Positions 26,199 through 35,136 of a stretch of 46,651 bases of DNA are shown here, piece after piece. Under the pieces are notes generated by a model. The model was given only the letters and a program-made list of their open reading frames with translations, ran no database searches and was not told the origin of the DNA. Both the position numbers and the translations under genes were made by a program. How positions within the stretch are numbered: the stretch's first letter is position 1; every line of letters begins with the position of its first letter. Origin of the DNA: a virus; IMG/VR virus record IMGVR_UViG_3300044846_000714, positions 1 through 46,651 of that record; one strand, given 5' to 3'.

Positions 26199-26636
26199 TT
26201 AAAGAATTACGTACTGAATTTTAATTGCAGTTGTAATTGCCGCTGCACCTGCATTGTATACACGTACAGCAAAAGAACCTGCGGCAATACTTTCAACAGT
26301 TAAAATTACTGCATGATTTGAAGCAGCAGTTAATGCTACAATTGAATCCGCTTTTGAATAAGAGTTAGTTACTGTAAACACAGCACTAGCTGCAGATGCA
26401 AGTGACGTAACATCACTTGTAATAACTCCAGCAGGAGCATTCAAAGTAACAGGAGTAGCACGAGAAGTAATCTGAGTAACAGTTCCTTTAGTCAAAGAAA
26501 CGTTTTTTACACAGCAAGTAGGGTTAGCCAATACACTTAGTACAAAGTTCTCCAAAGATTCTCCAGGGATAGAATTTGTATGTGATGTCTTAGTCTCCTT
26601 AAGGTATGTACCTGATTTTAGAATAATATCTTTCAT
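26199..26636 (-). CDS. Head-fibre/decoration-like protein
   Basis: 145 residues in two parts. The first 40 (MKDIILKSGTYLKETKTS, GESLENFVLSVLANPTCC) are a paralogue of the N-terminus of the downstream 324-residue fibre. The remainder is a compact beta domain (PVTLNAPAGVITSD, ASAVFTVTNSY, SFAVRVYNAGAAAITTAIKI) of a kind frequent in small phage fibre or capsid-decoration proteins. It lies between two hairpin terminators in the capsid region. Anchor and head appear to be exchangeable modules. Location on the virion, at the capsid or the tail, is not determinable here. Confidence 0.65.
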   Translation of the reverse strand: MKDIILKSGTYLKETKTSHTNSIPGESLENFVLSVLANPTCCVKNVSLTKGTVTQITSRATPVTLNAPAGVITSDVTSLASAASAVFTVTNSYSKADSIVALTAASNHAVILTVESIAAGSFAVRVYNAGAAAITTAIKIQYVIL

Positions 26637-26658
26637 TTTTTTAGTTTAGATTAAAGTT

Positions 26659-26685
26659 AAAAAGGGGGAGAGTAATTTCTCCCCC
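26659..26685 (-). terminator. Strong terminator after the abundant structural gene
   Basis: Minus strand GGGGGAGA-AATTAC-TCTCCCCC, a perfect 8-bp GC-rich stem, followed by TTTTTAACTTT. No promoter of the TAnnTTTG type separates it from the next gene, so that gene must depend on readthrough. Confidence 0.8.
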
Positions 26686-26693
26686 TAATTAGA

Positions 26694-28046
26694 TTAAAGA
26701 GTTACGTCAGCAAAAGCTTCCAAGAACAATTCCAATTCTGAAGCCAAGGTAGTCAAAGTAGCGTCTACCAAGAACAATACAGAATGAGTGTTTTCTGACT
26801 TCTTTTCAAATCCGATAGGAGAATTTTCCAAGTAAGTTACCTCATAAGCAATGTAGGTTTTAGCGCTACTTACATACAAGAAACCGTTAGAATCTTCGTT
26901 GTAAATAGGGTTCCAGTAACGACGAGCATCAGCAGTAGCAGGCAAGTTGTTAGTGAAGTAGTGACGCTCCATTTCTGCCATAGCAACACCTACACCCAAA
27001 GGATACTTAATATCTTGAGTAGTGGTTACAGGGATAGCAGCACAGAAGTTTTCGATATCGAAATCTTGAGTGTTGTAAGGACCTTCATGAACGTTCACCC
27101 TAAAACGTACCAAGTTGAATACGTAAGGAACTGCATCAGGAACACAAGCGTTTCCGAATTCATCCAATACTTTACCTTCAATCTTAACACCACAAGCGGT
27201 TACTGAACCAGCAGATACCAATACTTTTTCCCAAGCAACTCCGTTAAAGTTAGGCAAGCTAGTTACAGAAGCCAAAGGAGTCAACTCGTACATGGTGTTA
27301 CCCAATGAATCTGCATCAGAATCACCATCTGTATCAGCAGTGATAACGATATCAGTAGAAGGGGTAGTTACGTAAGAAGCGTAAACTGAACGCAAGGTAG
27401 TCAATACAGCAGTTTCTGCAGTAGAGTCACCTGGATCTTTGTAAGTCAAAGTCCACTTGTAAGTAGGCAAAGAACCTTTGTAAACATAGGTTGCAGTTAC
27501 ATATTTACCCAACAAAGGAGAAGCGTTGATCTTGTCAGCAACTTCACTCATGTAAGTAGAGCAACCCAAAGAGTCACATCCACCTGAACAATCAGCGCAG
27601 CAAGCAGTTTTAACACGAACTGACTCTTGGATCATAGGTTGGAAAACACCTTTGCTCCAGTACTCGTCAATCTTCAAAGTAACAACGTACTCTTCATCGC
27701 AAGCGAAAGAAGGAGTTTTGCCATCATTTACTTCGTCAAAACCGATGTAGGTGATTTGTTGTTTAACACTAGTGTCAGGGCTAGTTTTAGTAACTGCCAA
27801 CACGTTCTTCTTGTCAATTACACTAGTCTTGAAAGAACCATACTTGGTGCTTCCACTACCAATTGCAAAAATAAAAGAGTCAGAACTATTACCAGCAGTA
27901 GTGTAACCAGCACCAGTACCAGTAGCTACAGTTACAGGAGCGAAACTTGGCAAATATGCGTGAAGTTTCTGAGAGGTCAATACGTCAGTAGTGGGGCTAC
28001 CAGTAAAAGACGTAGGCACGAAAATTTGTGTGATTTTGTGATTCAT
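26694..28046 (-). CDS. Abundant structural protein, unrecognised fold
   Basis: 450 residues, mostly beta, starting MNHKITQIFVPTSF. A Cys cluster lies at about 149-164 (KTACCADCSGGCDSLGCST), and the C-terminal half has EMERHYFTNNLP and GFLYVSSAKTYIAYEVTYLE. Codon choice differs from most of the window: AAC, AAG, TTC and GCT dominate, as in the major capsid gene, which suggests high expression. It is followed by the strongest hairpin in the window. Position after the capsid and connector genes and the expression signs fit a major virion protein such as an auxiliary capsid or tail-tube protein. The lack of a recognised sheath or tape measure here argues against a long tail, but the family is not identified. 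Confidence 0.6.
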   Translation of the reverse strand: MNHKITQIFVPTSFTGSPTTDVLTSQKLHAYLPSFAPVTVATGTGAGYTTAGNSSDSFIFAIGSGSTKYGSFKTSVIDKKNVLAVTKTSPDTSVKQQITYIGFDEVNDGKTPSFACDEEYVVTLKIDEYWSKGVFQPMIQESVRVKTACCADCSGGCDSLGCSTYMSEVADKINASPLLGKYVTATYVYKGSLPTYKWTLTYKDPGDSTAETAVLTTLRSVYASYVTTPSTDIVITADTDGDSDADSLGNTMYELTPLASVTSLPNFNGVAWEKVLVSAGSVTACGVKIEGKVLDEFGNACVPDAVPYVFNLVRFRVNVHEGPYNTQDFDIENFCAAIPVTTTQDIKYPLGVGVAMAEMERHYFTNNLPATADARRYWNPIYNEDSNGFLYVSSAKTYIAYEVTYLENSPIGFEKKSENTHSVLFLVDATLTTLASELELFLEAFADVTL

Positions 28047-28057
28047 AATTTTATTTT

Positions 28058-28774
28058 TTATTCAGAGTTTTTAGTTAAGCGATCTTCAGCAAACACTGCT
28101 TGTGCTTGGTTGTCATTTGATTGTGCAGCAAATTTTACAGCTAGGTCGACAATGTCTGGCTTAGCGTATTCAGGGAGTTCACAGTCTTGATTAACAGAGT
28201 TACTTCCATCAAACTTTACGTAACCCTGGACATCAATGCTAAGGGGATAACGCAAGTATGTAATGTATACCTGTTCAATTGTAAAATTACCATCAGTATA
28301 GACTGTCAAATTATCACTCCCCAGTGTGGCTATTGTAGTTCTCCACTTAAACGAAGGGTTGTAATTATCATCTAGATACTTAGTAGTAAGTTCTCCATGT
28401 CTAATTAAGTCTACACTTATTGGCTCAGAGCACTTCTGCTGCTTAGCCATGGCATAAGACGAAACATAGAACATATAGTTTACTGCATCTTTCAAAGGGC
28501 AATCATAGCCAAGGTGAAAGAGATCGTTTGTTTTGTTTGGCTTTAAAAGAACGTTAGATTGTTTTAAGACTTGTAGGTCATCAATCCGTTTTCTGATAGA
28601 ATCGTACCCTACTCTGTAAACATTGTTTGGATTAATTTTAGTTTTAACCCAACTAATCTGAGCCTTGTTAAGGTAAACCATAATGTCTTCAATCGGGATA
28701 TCTACGTTATCCTGACGGTTGACTTTATTTAGGGTTAGTTTAAACTCATAGATGAGTTCCTCAACTGGGATCAT
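28058..28774 (-). CDS. Head-tail connector-like structural protein
   Basis: 238 residues. The N-terminus EELIYEFKLTLNKVNRQDNV then IEDIMVYLNKAQISWVKTK is characteristic of a connector-type structural protein frequent in Bacteroidota phages: a DNA-end-proximal helical domain followed by a beta domain with VTIEQVYITYLRYPLSID. The C-terminus (YAKPDIVDLAVKFAAQSND) is helical. It lies two genes downstream of the capsid gene, 12 bases after the 312-residue gene. It probably forms a ring below the portal. The family is recognised by pattern; the precise ring is not known. Confidence 0.6.
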   Translation of the reverse strand: MIPVEELIYEFKLTLNKVNRQDNVDIPIEDIMVYLNKAQISWVKTKINPNNVYRVGYDSIRKRIDDLQVLKQSNVLLKPNKTNDLFHLGYDCPLKDAVNYMFYVSSYAMAKQQKCSEPISVDLIRHGELTTKYLDDNYNPSFKWRTTIATLGSDNLTVYTDGNFTIEQVYITYLRYPLSIDVQGYVKFDGSNSVNQDCELPEYAKPDIVDLAVKFAAQSNDNQAQAVFAEDRLTKNSE

Positions 28775-28786
28775 ATTTTGTTTTTA

Positions 28787-29725
28787 TTAGAGAGCGTCAA
28801 TTCTTGCTTTATTCTTTAACTTGTCTTTAAAGGCATCATACTCTTCGGTGTTCTTAGGATCTGTCAAGAAAAGTTCAAACTCTTCGATTGACTTAGACCA
28901 CACATGCTCACCTTCGTATACAATAGAACCTTTAATTCTAACTATGTTTTTATCTACTAGATCTTTAACAAGAGCCTTAACATCCAACAAATCATCACTA
29001 TAAGAAGTGATCTTTGTAAATTGTTCAATAGGATCTCTGTCCATTGCACTAGCAGGTGTACGTAAGAACTCGTCTATAGCATTATAAACTTCTTCTTCTG
29101 TACTATCCATTGGCAAACCTAAGCCGATAAGCTTTTGGATTTTTTTACGCTTAACTGCAGTCATCTTATCAAGAGATGCAATAGCGCTATTAATCTTCTT
29201 CTTACGCTCGAAGGTTGTCTTGGTTTCCACTTCTCCATTGTAAACATAAAACTTTACAATTGAGGTGTCTACTTTTCCGCTTTCGATATCATCTAATGAA
29301 TTGGCTACCATATCGGTTTCCATAATCCAATAGAAGTTTACAGCTTCACGAGGATTCTCCATGTTAAAGATGTTTTCACCATCTTCTAGAGTATACCCGT
29401 TTTCTTTCATTTCGTCATAGAACGTGCTATTAGGTTCCAGAGACTCATCCAAGATTGCTTCGTAGTAGTCCTTCAATTGCTTGATTCTTTGTACTTCAGC
29501 TTCTTTGACTTTAGGATCGAAAATCGCTCTAATCTTTGGAGAGTTTTCGTCTAGTCCTGTTCTAATAACTCCACGTGAATCTACACGAGGATAAAACTTT
29601 CTTGTTGTTCCTGGAATGAATGCATATCCATTCTGGTACAATGATCCTTCTAACGTGCGTAAGTTAGCAGGTTCTCTTTTGTAAGGGCGAATAATGCGCA
29701 CACCCTTTGTGTTATTTTTACTCAT
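28787..29725 (-). CDS. Conserved structural protein downstream of capsid gene
   Basis: 312 residues, charged and helical. The N-terminus (NTKGVRIIRPYKREPANL) is basic; the middle has NIFNMENPREAVNFYWIMET and KKKINSAIASLDKMTAVKRK, then LGLPMDSTEEEVYNAIDEFL, and the C-terminus IVYEGEHVWSKSIEEFELFL. Proteins of this type sit directly after the major capsid gene in many Bacteroidota phages, but I do not know a biochemical role. The start is preceded by CCAAACCAAC, the CA-rich leader. A hairpin between the capsid gene and this one probably lowers its expression relative to capsid. A minor capsid or assembly function is an inference. Confidence 0.6.
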   Translation of the reverse strand: MSKNNTKGVRIIRPYKREPANLRTLEGSLYQNGYAFIPGTTRKFYPRVDSRGVIRTGLDENSPKIRAIFDPKVKEAEVQRIKQLKDYYEAILDESLEPNSTFYDEMKENGYTLEDGENIFNMENPREAVNFYWIMETDMVANSLDDIESGKVDTSIVKFYVYNGEVETKTTFERKKKINSAIASLDKMTAVKRKKIQKLIGLGLPMDSTEEEVYNAIDEFLRTPASAMDRDPIEQFTKITSYSDDLLDVKALVKDLVDKNIVRIKGSIVYEGEHVWSKSIEEFELFLTDPKNTEEYDAFKDKLKNKARIDAL

Positions 29726-29766
29726 GTTGGTTTGGTTTTTGGTTTTTTTCTAATCTTATCTATTTA

Positions 29767-29790
29767 GGAGGGGCTTTTACACCCCTCCTT
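29767..29790 (-). terminator. Hairpin between capsid gene and next gene
   Basis: Minus strand AGGAGGGG-TGTAAAAG-CCCCTCCT, a perfect 8-bp stem, but no T-run follows (AAATAGATAAG). It may act as a partial terminator or as a 3' stabiliser of the capsid message and not as a full stop, since no promoter precedes the next gene. Confidence 0.55.
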
Positions 29791-29804
29791 TATAGATCCG
29801 CTAA

Positions 29805-31334
29805 TTAGATACGGGGGAATTCTTTAATGATTACAGTCTTGGTAGGATCTTCCAAGAAGATACCAGCGAAGTCTTTCATCATATAGGTTGAATAAGGATC
29901 TTTGCTAGCAACAACAGTTTGTTGAGAACCGAATCCTACTGAACCAGGGATATACTGATAGTACATGTTAGGACGAGTAGCCAATTTCACTTCACGGATT
30001 CCAGCGTCATCTTGACCACTGATATCCAAAATGATGAAGATCGGAGGAGTCTTCTTGTTAGGACCCAACTCCAAGAAAGTAGCATGCTCATTCAATTGCT
30101 CCAATTCTACGAATTCAACTGGACCAGTTTCAGTAGTCATGAAGTGATCGAATTGGAAAGCATAACCTTGCTTCAAGCGATCTTTACCATCCATGAACTT
30201 ACCTGCGTCTACCATGAAGTTCTGACCGTTGAAGTCTTTACGAATAGCAGTAGAAGCCAATTCCATACCAGAACGGTTAGTGTAGATTTTAACGCTACGA
30301 TCTTTGATCAACACACGGTTGTAGAACAAGTCTCCAACAGCAGCACGAATCAAGTTCAAAGAGAACTGACCACGATCATAGTAGATAACGTTACCCAAGT
30401 GAAGTTGTTGCCACAAACCTTGCTTAGCACGAGTTGGACGACCTTTTTCATCTTTAGCGTTACCTTGACGACCCCACATCAAAGTGTTGGCCTTCATACG
30501 CATCATTTCCATACGCAACAAACGAGATACTGTAGGCTCCCAACCAACAATCTTGGTCTTTTCGCCCATAGCCATAGGATCAGTTACAGAGTAGTAAGTG
30601 ATGTCCAAAGGATTACCTGAAGCGTCAGTTTGCATACCCAATTTGGTTGCATCAGCCCAGTCAGTGATAGTGTGTTCAACACCATACTGTTGCAATACAT
30701 CAGCCATAACTTCCAAGTTACCATCGAACAATCCCAAGCTAGAGAATGAAGTGGTGTACTCACCCAAGATGTTACCAATCTTGAAGTACTCAGTACCTAC
30801 TTGCAAGAAACGTTGGTTAACGAAATCAGAGCTAGAAGCACCAATTGCACGAGCACGGTACTTAAATCCGTTCTGATACTTTTCACCTTCAGCTACAACT
30901 TGGATCTGAGTTTCTTGCTCATAACGATGTGCAGTGATAATGTCGTTTACAACGAATACGTTTTTGTCAAACACGATTTCGAACTCTTGACCATCAATAC
31001 CAGGTTTAGCAATTGCAGAAGCCAAGTTAACAATAACCTTAGGCAATTCAGCACGCTTCTTGATTTTGTAGGTGAAAACACCGTTAGGATCGTTAACCAT
31101 GAAAGGCTTACCGCTCTTCATAACTAGGTCGATCAAATCGTTAGAGTACAATTTAGTGTCAGTGAAAAGACGGATCATCATTTTGTCATACTGGTCAGGC
31201 TTAGTGCGCAACATAGTTTCAACAAAATTCTTGTCTGTCAATTTACCCAAACCATTCTTAGAATAGAATGAGCTGGTCATGTGGGCGTTAGCTATAACTC
31301 TCCCGTTAACCCTTGGAATACTTTGATTAGGCAT
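29805..31334 (-). CDS. Major capsid protein
   Basis: 509 residues. The assignment rests on position (portal, acidic scaffold-like protein, then this gene), on size and on an HK97-like sequence texture: an N-terminal helix region with FVETMLRTKPDQYDKMMIRL, a central GKMTKIVGWEPTVSRLLRMEMM stretch (about 255-275), then VGDLFYNRVLIKDRSVKIYT and TTETGPVEFVELEQLNEHAT. Codon usage is markedly biased to AAC, AAG, TTC and CGT compared with neighbouring genes, as expected for the most abundant virion protein. It starts 29 bases after the scaffold-like gene, behind an A-rich leader (repeated ACAAAAC), and is followed by a hairpin. The capsid role is inferred with high confidence; the exact family is crAss-like by context. 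Confidence 0.82.
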   Translation of the reverse strand: MPNQSIPRVNGRVIANAHMTSSFYSKNGLGKLTDKNFVETMLRTKPDQYDKMMIRLFTDTKLYSNDLIDLVMKSGKPFMVNDPNGVFTYKIKKRAELPKVIVNLASAIAKPGIDGQEFEIVFDKNVFVVNDIITAHRYEQETQIQVVAEGEKYQNGFKYRARAIGASSSDFVNQRFLQVGTEYFKIGNILGEYTTSFSSLGLFDGNLEVMADVLQQYGVEHTITDWADATKLGMQTDASGNPLDITYYSVTDPMAMGEKTKIVGWEPTVSRLLRMEMMRMKANTLMWGRQGNAKDEKGRPTRAKQGLWQQLHLGNVIYYDRGQFSLNLIRAAVGDLFYNRVLIKDRSVKIYTNRSGMELASTAIRKDFNGQNFMVDAGKFMDGKDRLKQGYAFQFDHFMTTETGPVEFVELEQLNEHATFLELGPNKKTPPIFIILDISGQDDAGIREVKLATRPNMYYQYIPGSVGFGSQQTVVASKDPYSTYMMKDFAGIFLEDPTKTVIIKEFPRI

Positions 31335-31363
31335 AGTAGTAATTTATTTTTGTTTTGTTTTGT

Positions 31364-32521
31364 TTATTTAAAGTACTTTGAGAATACATCTTCGTTCGAC
31401 TTGTTAGAAGGTGAAGACTTCTTGCTCTTAGTTTTCAGATTGTTAAACAGAGAATTAGTTTCTTCTGTTACAGCTTTTCTTTTTACAGGAGTCAAGTCCA
31501 AATCGCTTTGAACTAGTTTTGCTACAGCTAAGAACTTACTAGGATCTTCTTGACGCATTTTAGCTAGTTTGTATTCAAAGTCACTAATACGTTGGCCGTT
31601 AGGAAGAACGTGTGGCTTAGAAAGAACAAAGTCAAAAAGTTCACTTGCAGATTGTTCATTGATTGGGTATCCTTCGATAGCACCTGAAGCAATTGCTCCA
31701 TCAAGTACGTCTGCATATAACTGTTCTCTTTCTTCTTCTTTCTGTCTCATCGCCTGTACTCGTGCTTCACTCTCTTGTGCGAGTGTTGCTCTTTCCTGTT
31801 GCATCTTCTCTACCAGTTTACCGTGGTATTTCTGAGAGTATGCTTCTAAGCGATCATTGTCTCTAGCGTAGTTAAGTTGATCTTGGATTTCATCTTCGTC
31901 CATTCCTGTCTTAGCTAGATACAAACGGAAAACTCTTTCTTGGTTTGCTTCTACACTCAAGTCTACATTCTCTACAATCTGCTCGTTTGAAAACATCTGT
32001 AGGTATTCTTGAACAGGGACTTTGTTGATGAAGATATCTTCAATCATCTGTACTCCTGCTTCTCCGTAGGTCTCAGTTGCTAGTTGCTCTAGTTGATTCC
32101 AAGCTTTGTCTTCGATGGTTTCATTCATCTTAGCTAAGAAGGTTTGTTCATTCCATTCGATATCTTCGTCATCTTCTACGTTAAGCATTCCTGCTTTAAC
32201 AAGACCTTTACCGAAAATCTCAAAATAGTTTTCATCCCCTTCTTCTTCATCGTCTTCTAGATTAACCTCTTCCTCTTCTTCTTCCTCTTCTATAGGAGCG
32301 GGAGCTTTCTTTTTAGGGTTAGGCAAATCATCAACATCTTCTAATGGGTCTTCAGAACCAGCAGGTTCTTCATTATCATCAGCTAGGGGATCGTAATCTT
32401 CCCCATTTAAGATGTCAGGTTTGACGTTGGCATTGGGATCTTCTGGTGCATCCTCAAAAGGATCATCCACGGAAAAACTGTCAAAGAACTCTAAGTTCTC
32501 TAATGAACTGTCAATAGGCAT
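31364..32521 (-). CDS. Acidic scaffold-like capsid assembly protein
   Basis: 385 residues. The first 100 residues are extremely acidic (a run of Glu around 78-85, then VNLEDDEEEGDENYFEIFGK). Helical coiled-coil stretches follow at about 230-280 (LVEKMQQERATLAQESEARV, MRQKEEEREQLYADVLDGA), and the C-terminus is basic (TKSKKSSPSNKSNEDVFSKY). An acidic N-terminus, coiled coil and basic tail directly before the major capsid gene are the classic layout of a scaffold, which guides capsid assembly through its tail and leaves before packaging. It is the first gene of the capsid operon behind the promoter at 32543-32572. Leader CCAAACTAACC. No protease motif is visible. Confidence 0.75.
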   Translation of the reverse strand: MPIDSSLENLEFFDSFSVDDPFEDAPEDPNANVKPDILNGEDYDPLADDNEEPAGSEDPLEDVDDLPNPKKKAPAPIEEEEEEEEVNLEDDEEEGDENYFEIFGKGLVKAGMLNVEDDEDIEWNEQTFLAKMNETIEDKAWNQLEQLATETYGEAGVQMIEDIFINKVPVQEYLQMFSNEQIVENVDLSVEANQERVFRLYLAKTGMDEDEIQDQLNYARDNDRLEAYSQKYHGKLVEKMQQERATLAQESEARVQAMRQKEEEREQLYADVLDGAIASGAIEGYPINEQSASELFDFVLSKPHVLPNGQRISDFEYKLAKMRQEDPSKFLAVAKLVQSDLDLTPVKRKAVTEETNSLFNNLKTKSKKSSPSNKSNEDVFSKYFK

Positions 32522-32542
32522 AATGGTTAGTTTGGTTTAATT

Positions 32543-32572
32543 CAAAAGTAATATTTTAAAAAATTAACACAA
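32543..32572 (-). promoter_or_regulatory. Bacteroidota-type promoter of the capsid operon
   Basis: Minus strand: TTG at 32572-32570, 19-base spacer, TACTTTTG at 32550-32543, about 22 bases upstream of the scaffold-like gene. It shares CTCTTGTGTTAATTTTT with the fibre-operon promoter, which points to common timing. Confidence 0.75.
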
Positions 32573-32610
32573 GAGATTAATTATTTATGATACGGTATAT
32601 ACAAAGTGTT

Positions 32611-32649
32611 AAAATAGGGGGGCTTTGGGCTCAAAAACCCCCCATTTTA
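32611..32649 (-). terminator. Terminator after the portal gene
   Basis: Minus strand AAAATGGGGGG / CCCCCCTATTTT with a T/G loop, followed by TAACACTTTG. A GC-rich stem flanked by A and T tracts, 9 bases beyond the portal stop. The A/T symmetry means it could also work in the opposite direction. The rest of the 136-base gap holds only the capsid-operon promoter. Confidence 0.8.
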
Positions 32650-32657
32650 GGCTCATT

Positions 32658-35111
32658 TTATTTCTTTTTTGAGCTTGAATCGTATTTGTTTTTGTTTGTT
32701 TGAGCTATTTTTAGTTTAGTGTCGATGTCTTTCTCCTTGAGTGCTAGCTCTTTTTCCTTCAAACTAAACTCTTTATTCTTAGATACTTTCTCGAAAGTTT
32801 GCTTAGAAATATCTTGAGCTATTTTAGTTTGTTCAATTAAAAGACCTGTAGTATCTACGTCAGGACTATAAGAACCTTCGTTAGCAATACCTTGAAGCTG
32901 TACCACCTGAAGTCTGTTCTCACGATCAAGCTGCTTGTTCATATCTTCTCTGCGTGCATCTTCTGCTTTCTGGGCTGCTTCCATCTCCATCTTCTGTTGG
33001 AACTGTGCTTGTTGCTGTTCCAATTGTTGTTGTTGAAGAGCTTGCTCTTGTTGGCGAATAGCTTCTTTACGTTTCTGAACATCACCCAAAGTCTTACGAA
33101 GACTTCTCTCAGAGTTAGCAGTAAACAAATCTACCATCTCAGAAAGCTCTGCTCCATTCTGCATAGCAGGTTGAGCCAATTGCTTCAACTGTTCTAGGGT
33201 TACTTTGTCTTCTGCGTAAGAAGAAACAAACACAAATAGTTCGTGAAGTAGTTCGTTCTTACTTACTCTTAGGAATACGTTCTCTAACTCAGAGTTCAAA
33301 TAGTTAAGCGTAGAAGTAGGTTTCTGCAATTCAATGTACTGAGACATGTCTAGGATAGTCTGATATACTTTCTGAAGTACGTTGTCATGCCAAGCAAACC
33401 AAGTCTCTGTCTGAGCAAAGGATTGAATCAAAGCATTGTTAGCAGCTGTTGCTGTATCTGATGCTTGAGAGTTACCTAGACGTTGACGAGTAAGACCTAC
33501 CAACTCATAAGCTTCTAGACGAAGTTGTTGAGCTAATTGGATACGTGCTTGAATTTCTTGAGAACGTGTAAGATCCAAACGAGAGAATTGGTTGAACTGT
33601 ACAGCTCCTCCTGTATTTTCGATTGAGGTGTCAATCAAAAGAGTACCTCTGTTTTTAGCATTCCACAACATTGTTTCGATAGGATCTTGAGAGTCTTTCT
33701 TAGGGACAACCTTAAGGTCACCCAAGAACACTACACCAATTTCTTTTTCTAGCAATTCCCACAACTGGTTCATACAAATGTTGTAAAGAACTTGGTAAGG
33801 CTTAAGAAGATCTAAAAGAGATTTACCTTGAGTATTACGAGAAGTGTTGATAATTCCTACTAGGGGACAATCTTGTATAAATTCTAAAGGCTCGATGTTT
33901 ACGTAGATGTTAGCACCAATCTTGATACCTCTCCACCACTCGTTAATCCAAAGTTCCTCTACAGAGATATCTCCTAGAGTTTTGTCCATCTTGTATTCTT
34001 CAGATACAAACATTTCTTGTTGGTATCCTTCTTCATCTAGGTAAGTTCTTTTGAAGATCTTTTTCTTAGACTGCCAGTAAGCGGTTACTACCGTGTAAGC
34101 GTGCTGAGAGTTAAACGAGAATACGTTATGGTCAATACCTCCGTTAGCGAAGTCACCTACGTTCTCAAATGTCAACTGCCACAAAGGATCGTTAGGATCT
34201 GGAAGTGCAGGAGCCATAGGAGAGTACTCATTGTTTCTTAAGTTCTGCAAAGAACGATCTTTCAAATGTTCTACTTCTTCTCCTGTAAGATTATAGCGTT
34301 CTACGATTTCAGTCATAGAAAGAACCTCAATAAGTCCTAGTGCCCAACAGTCAGAAGTGTACTGAGCATTACGATTGGCCAAGTACCATACGTTAGATGG
34401 ATTCTCTACTTTATAATTAAAGCCTATTCTAGAGTTATCAGGGTAGAAGTGGTGAAACTCTTTACCTGTAACCAAGAAATCTAAAAAAGACTGTTGAGAC
34501 TTTTCTCTAAAGTTAAAGTGGTACTTAAGAGCGTTAAGAGTTTTGTTACCCCACTCTTCAGCAACAGAAGTGTAATCCAAGATTTTATTTTGAATATCTT
34601 GTTGCATTTGAGCTTCTTGTTCAGGATCAATCTCCTGACCTTCCATCTGTGCTTGTAACTTCTGTAAGAAATGTTCCTTAATCAACTCAGTTCTGAAGTC
34701 AATAGTTTCATTGATAGCCTCATCATCTACAGCTTTTACCTTGTATTTGTGAGGACGGTTAATCAATTCACCTTTCAACTGGTTGATAGGTGGGTTAACT
34801 ATTGGATAGTGCTTCAAGTGCTGGGGTACATCAGGATCTTGGTTAGGCACATCTTCCAAGTAACTGATTAGTTCTTGATAATCAGCTACGTTTGTGTAGT
34901 CAGCAAAGTTAAATTCACCGTTAAGCAAACGATAGTTCTTTCTGTACTCTACGTTCTGTTTATATTGTGCAAATGCAATATTTGCAAAATAGTCCATAGT
35001 AGACTTGATCCACTTTTCAGACTCCTTCTCTTTTAAGCTTACAAATTGCTCTGGGTAGAAGTAGGCATGATTGACAGGGTCAGTATGCTCTTTAAATGCT
35101 TCAATAATCAT
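32658..35111 (-). CDS. Portal protein
   Basis: 817 residues. The texture is that of crAss-like portals: an N-terminal helical region (WIKSTMDYFANIAFAQYKQN), HYPIVNPPINQLKGELINRP at about 105-124, then FLVTGKEFHHFYPDNSRIGF and a stem region (LLDLLKPYQVLYNICMNQLW, SRLDLTRSQEIQARIQLAQQ) followed by RQRLGNSQASDTATAANNAL. The last 120 residues are a long Gln/Glu/Lys coiled coil (EQALQQQQLEQQQAQFQQKM). The portal forms the dodecameric DNA gate at the capsid vertex, and its neighbours, large terminase upstream and scaffold and capsid downstream, are as expected. It starts 25 bases after the terminase and ends at a strong terminator. Typical length for this group. Confidence 0.9.
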   Translation of the reverse strand: MIIEAFKEHTDPVNHAYFYPEQFVSLKEKESEKWIKSTMDYFANIAFAQYKQNVEYRKNYRLLNGEFNFADYTNVADYQELISYLEDVPNQDPDVPQHLKHYPIVNPPINQLKGELINRPHKYKVKAVDDEAINETIDFRTELIKEHFLQKLQAQMEGQEIDPEQEAQMQQDIQNKILDYTSVAEEWGNKTLNALKYHFNFREKSQQSFLDFLVTGKEFHHFYPDNSRIGFNYKVENPSNVWYLANRNAQYTSDCWALGLIEVLSMTEIVERYNLTGEEVEHLKDRSLQNLRNNEYSPMAPALPDPNDPLWQLTFENVGDFANGGIDHNVFSFNSQHAYTVVTAYWQSKKKIFKRTYLDEEGYQQEMFVSEEYKMDKTLGDISVEELWINEWWRGIKIGANIYVNIEPLEFIQDCPLVGIINTSRNTQGKSLLDLLKPYQVLYNICMNQLWELLEKEIGVVFLGDLKVVPKKDSQDPIETMLWNAKNRGTLLIDTSIENTGGAVQFNQFSRLDLTRSQEIQARIQLAQQLRLEAYELVGLTRQRLGNSQASDTATAANNALIQSFAQTETWFAWHDNVLQKVYQTILDMSQYIELQKPTSTLNYLNSELENVFLRVSKNELLHELFVFVSSYAEDKVTLEQLKQLAQPAMQNGAELSEMVDLFTANSERSLRKTLGDVQKRKEAIRQQEQALQQQQLEQQQAQFQQKMEMEAAQKAEDARREDMNKQLDRENRLQVVQLQGIANEGSYSPDVDTTGLLIEQTKIAQDISKQTFEKVSKNKEFSLKEKELALKEKDIDTKLKIAQTNKNKYDSSSKKK

Positions 35112-35136
35112 TTTAGTATATTTGTTTTAGTTTTAG

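Noticed and set aside
27627-28190. 187-codon plus-strand frame across two structural genes
   Set aside because: It spans the junction of two convincing minus-strand genes and has no domain, signal or promoter; best explained as a chance antisense frame.
30012-30620. 202-codon plus-strand frame inside the capsid gene
   Set aside because: It is the antisense of a strongly coding minus-strand gene with biased codons; its composition is repetitive and it has no promoter or neighbouring plus-strand genes.
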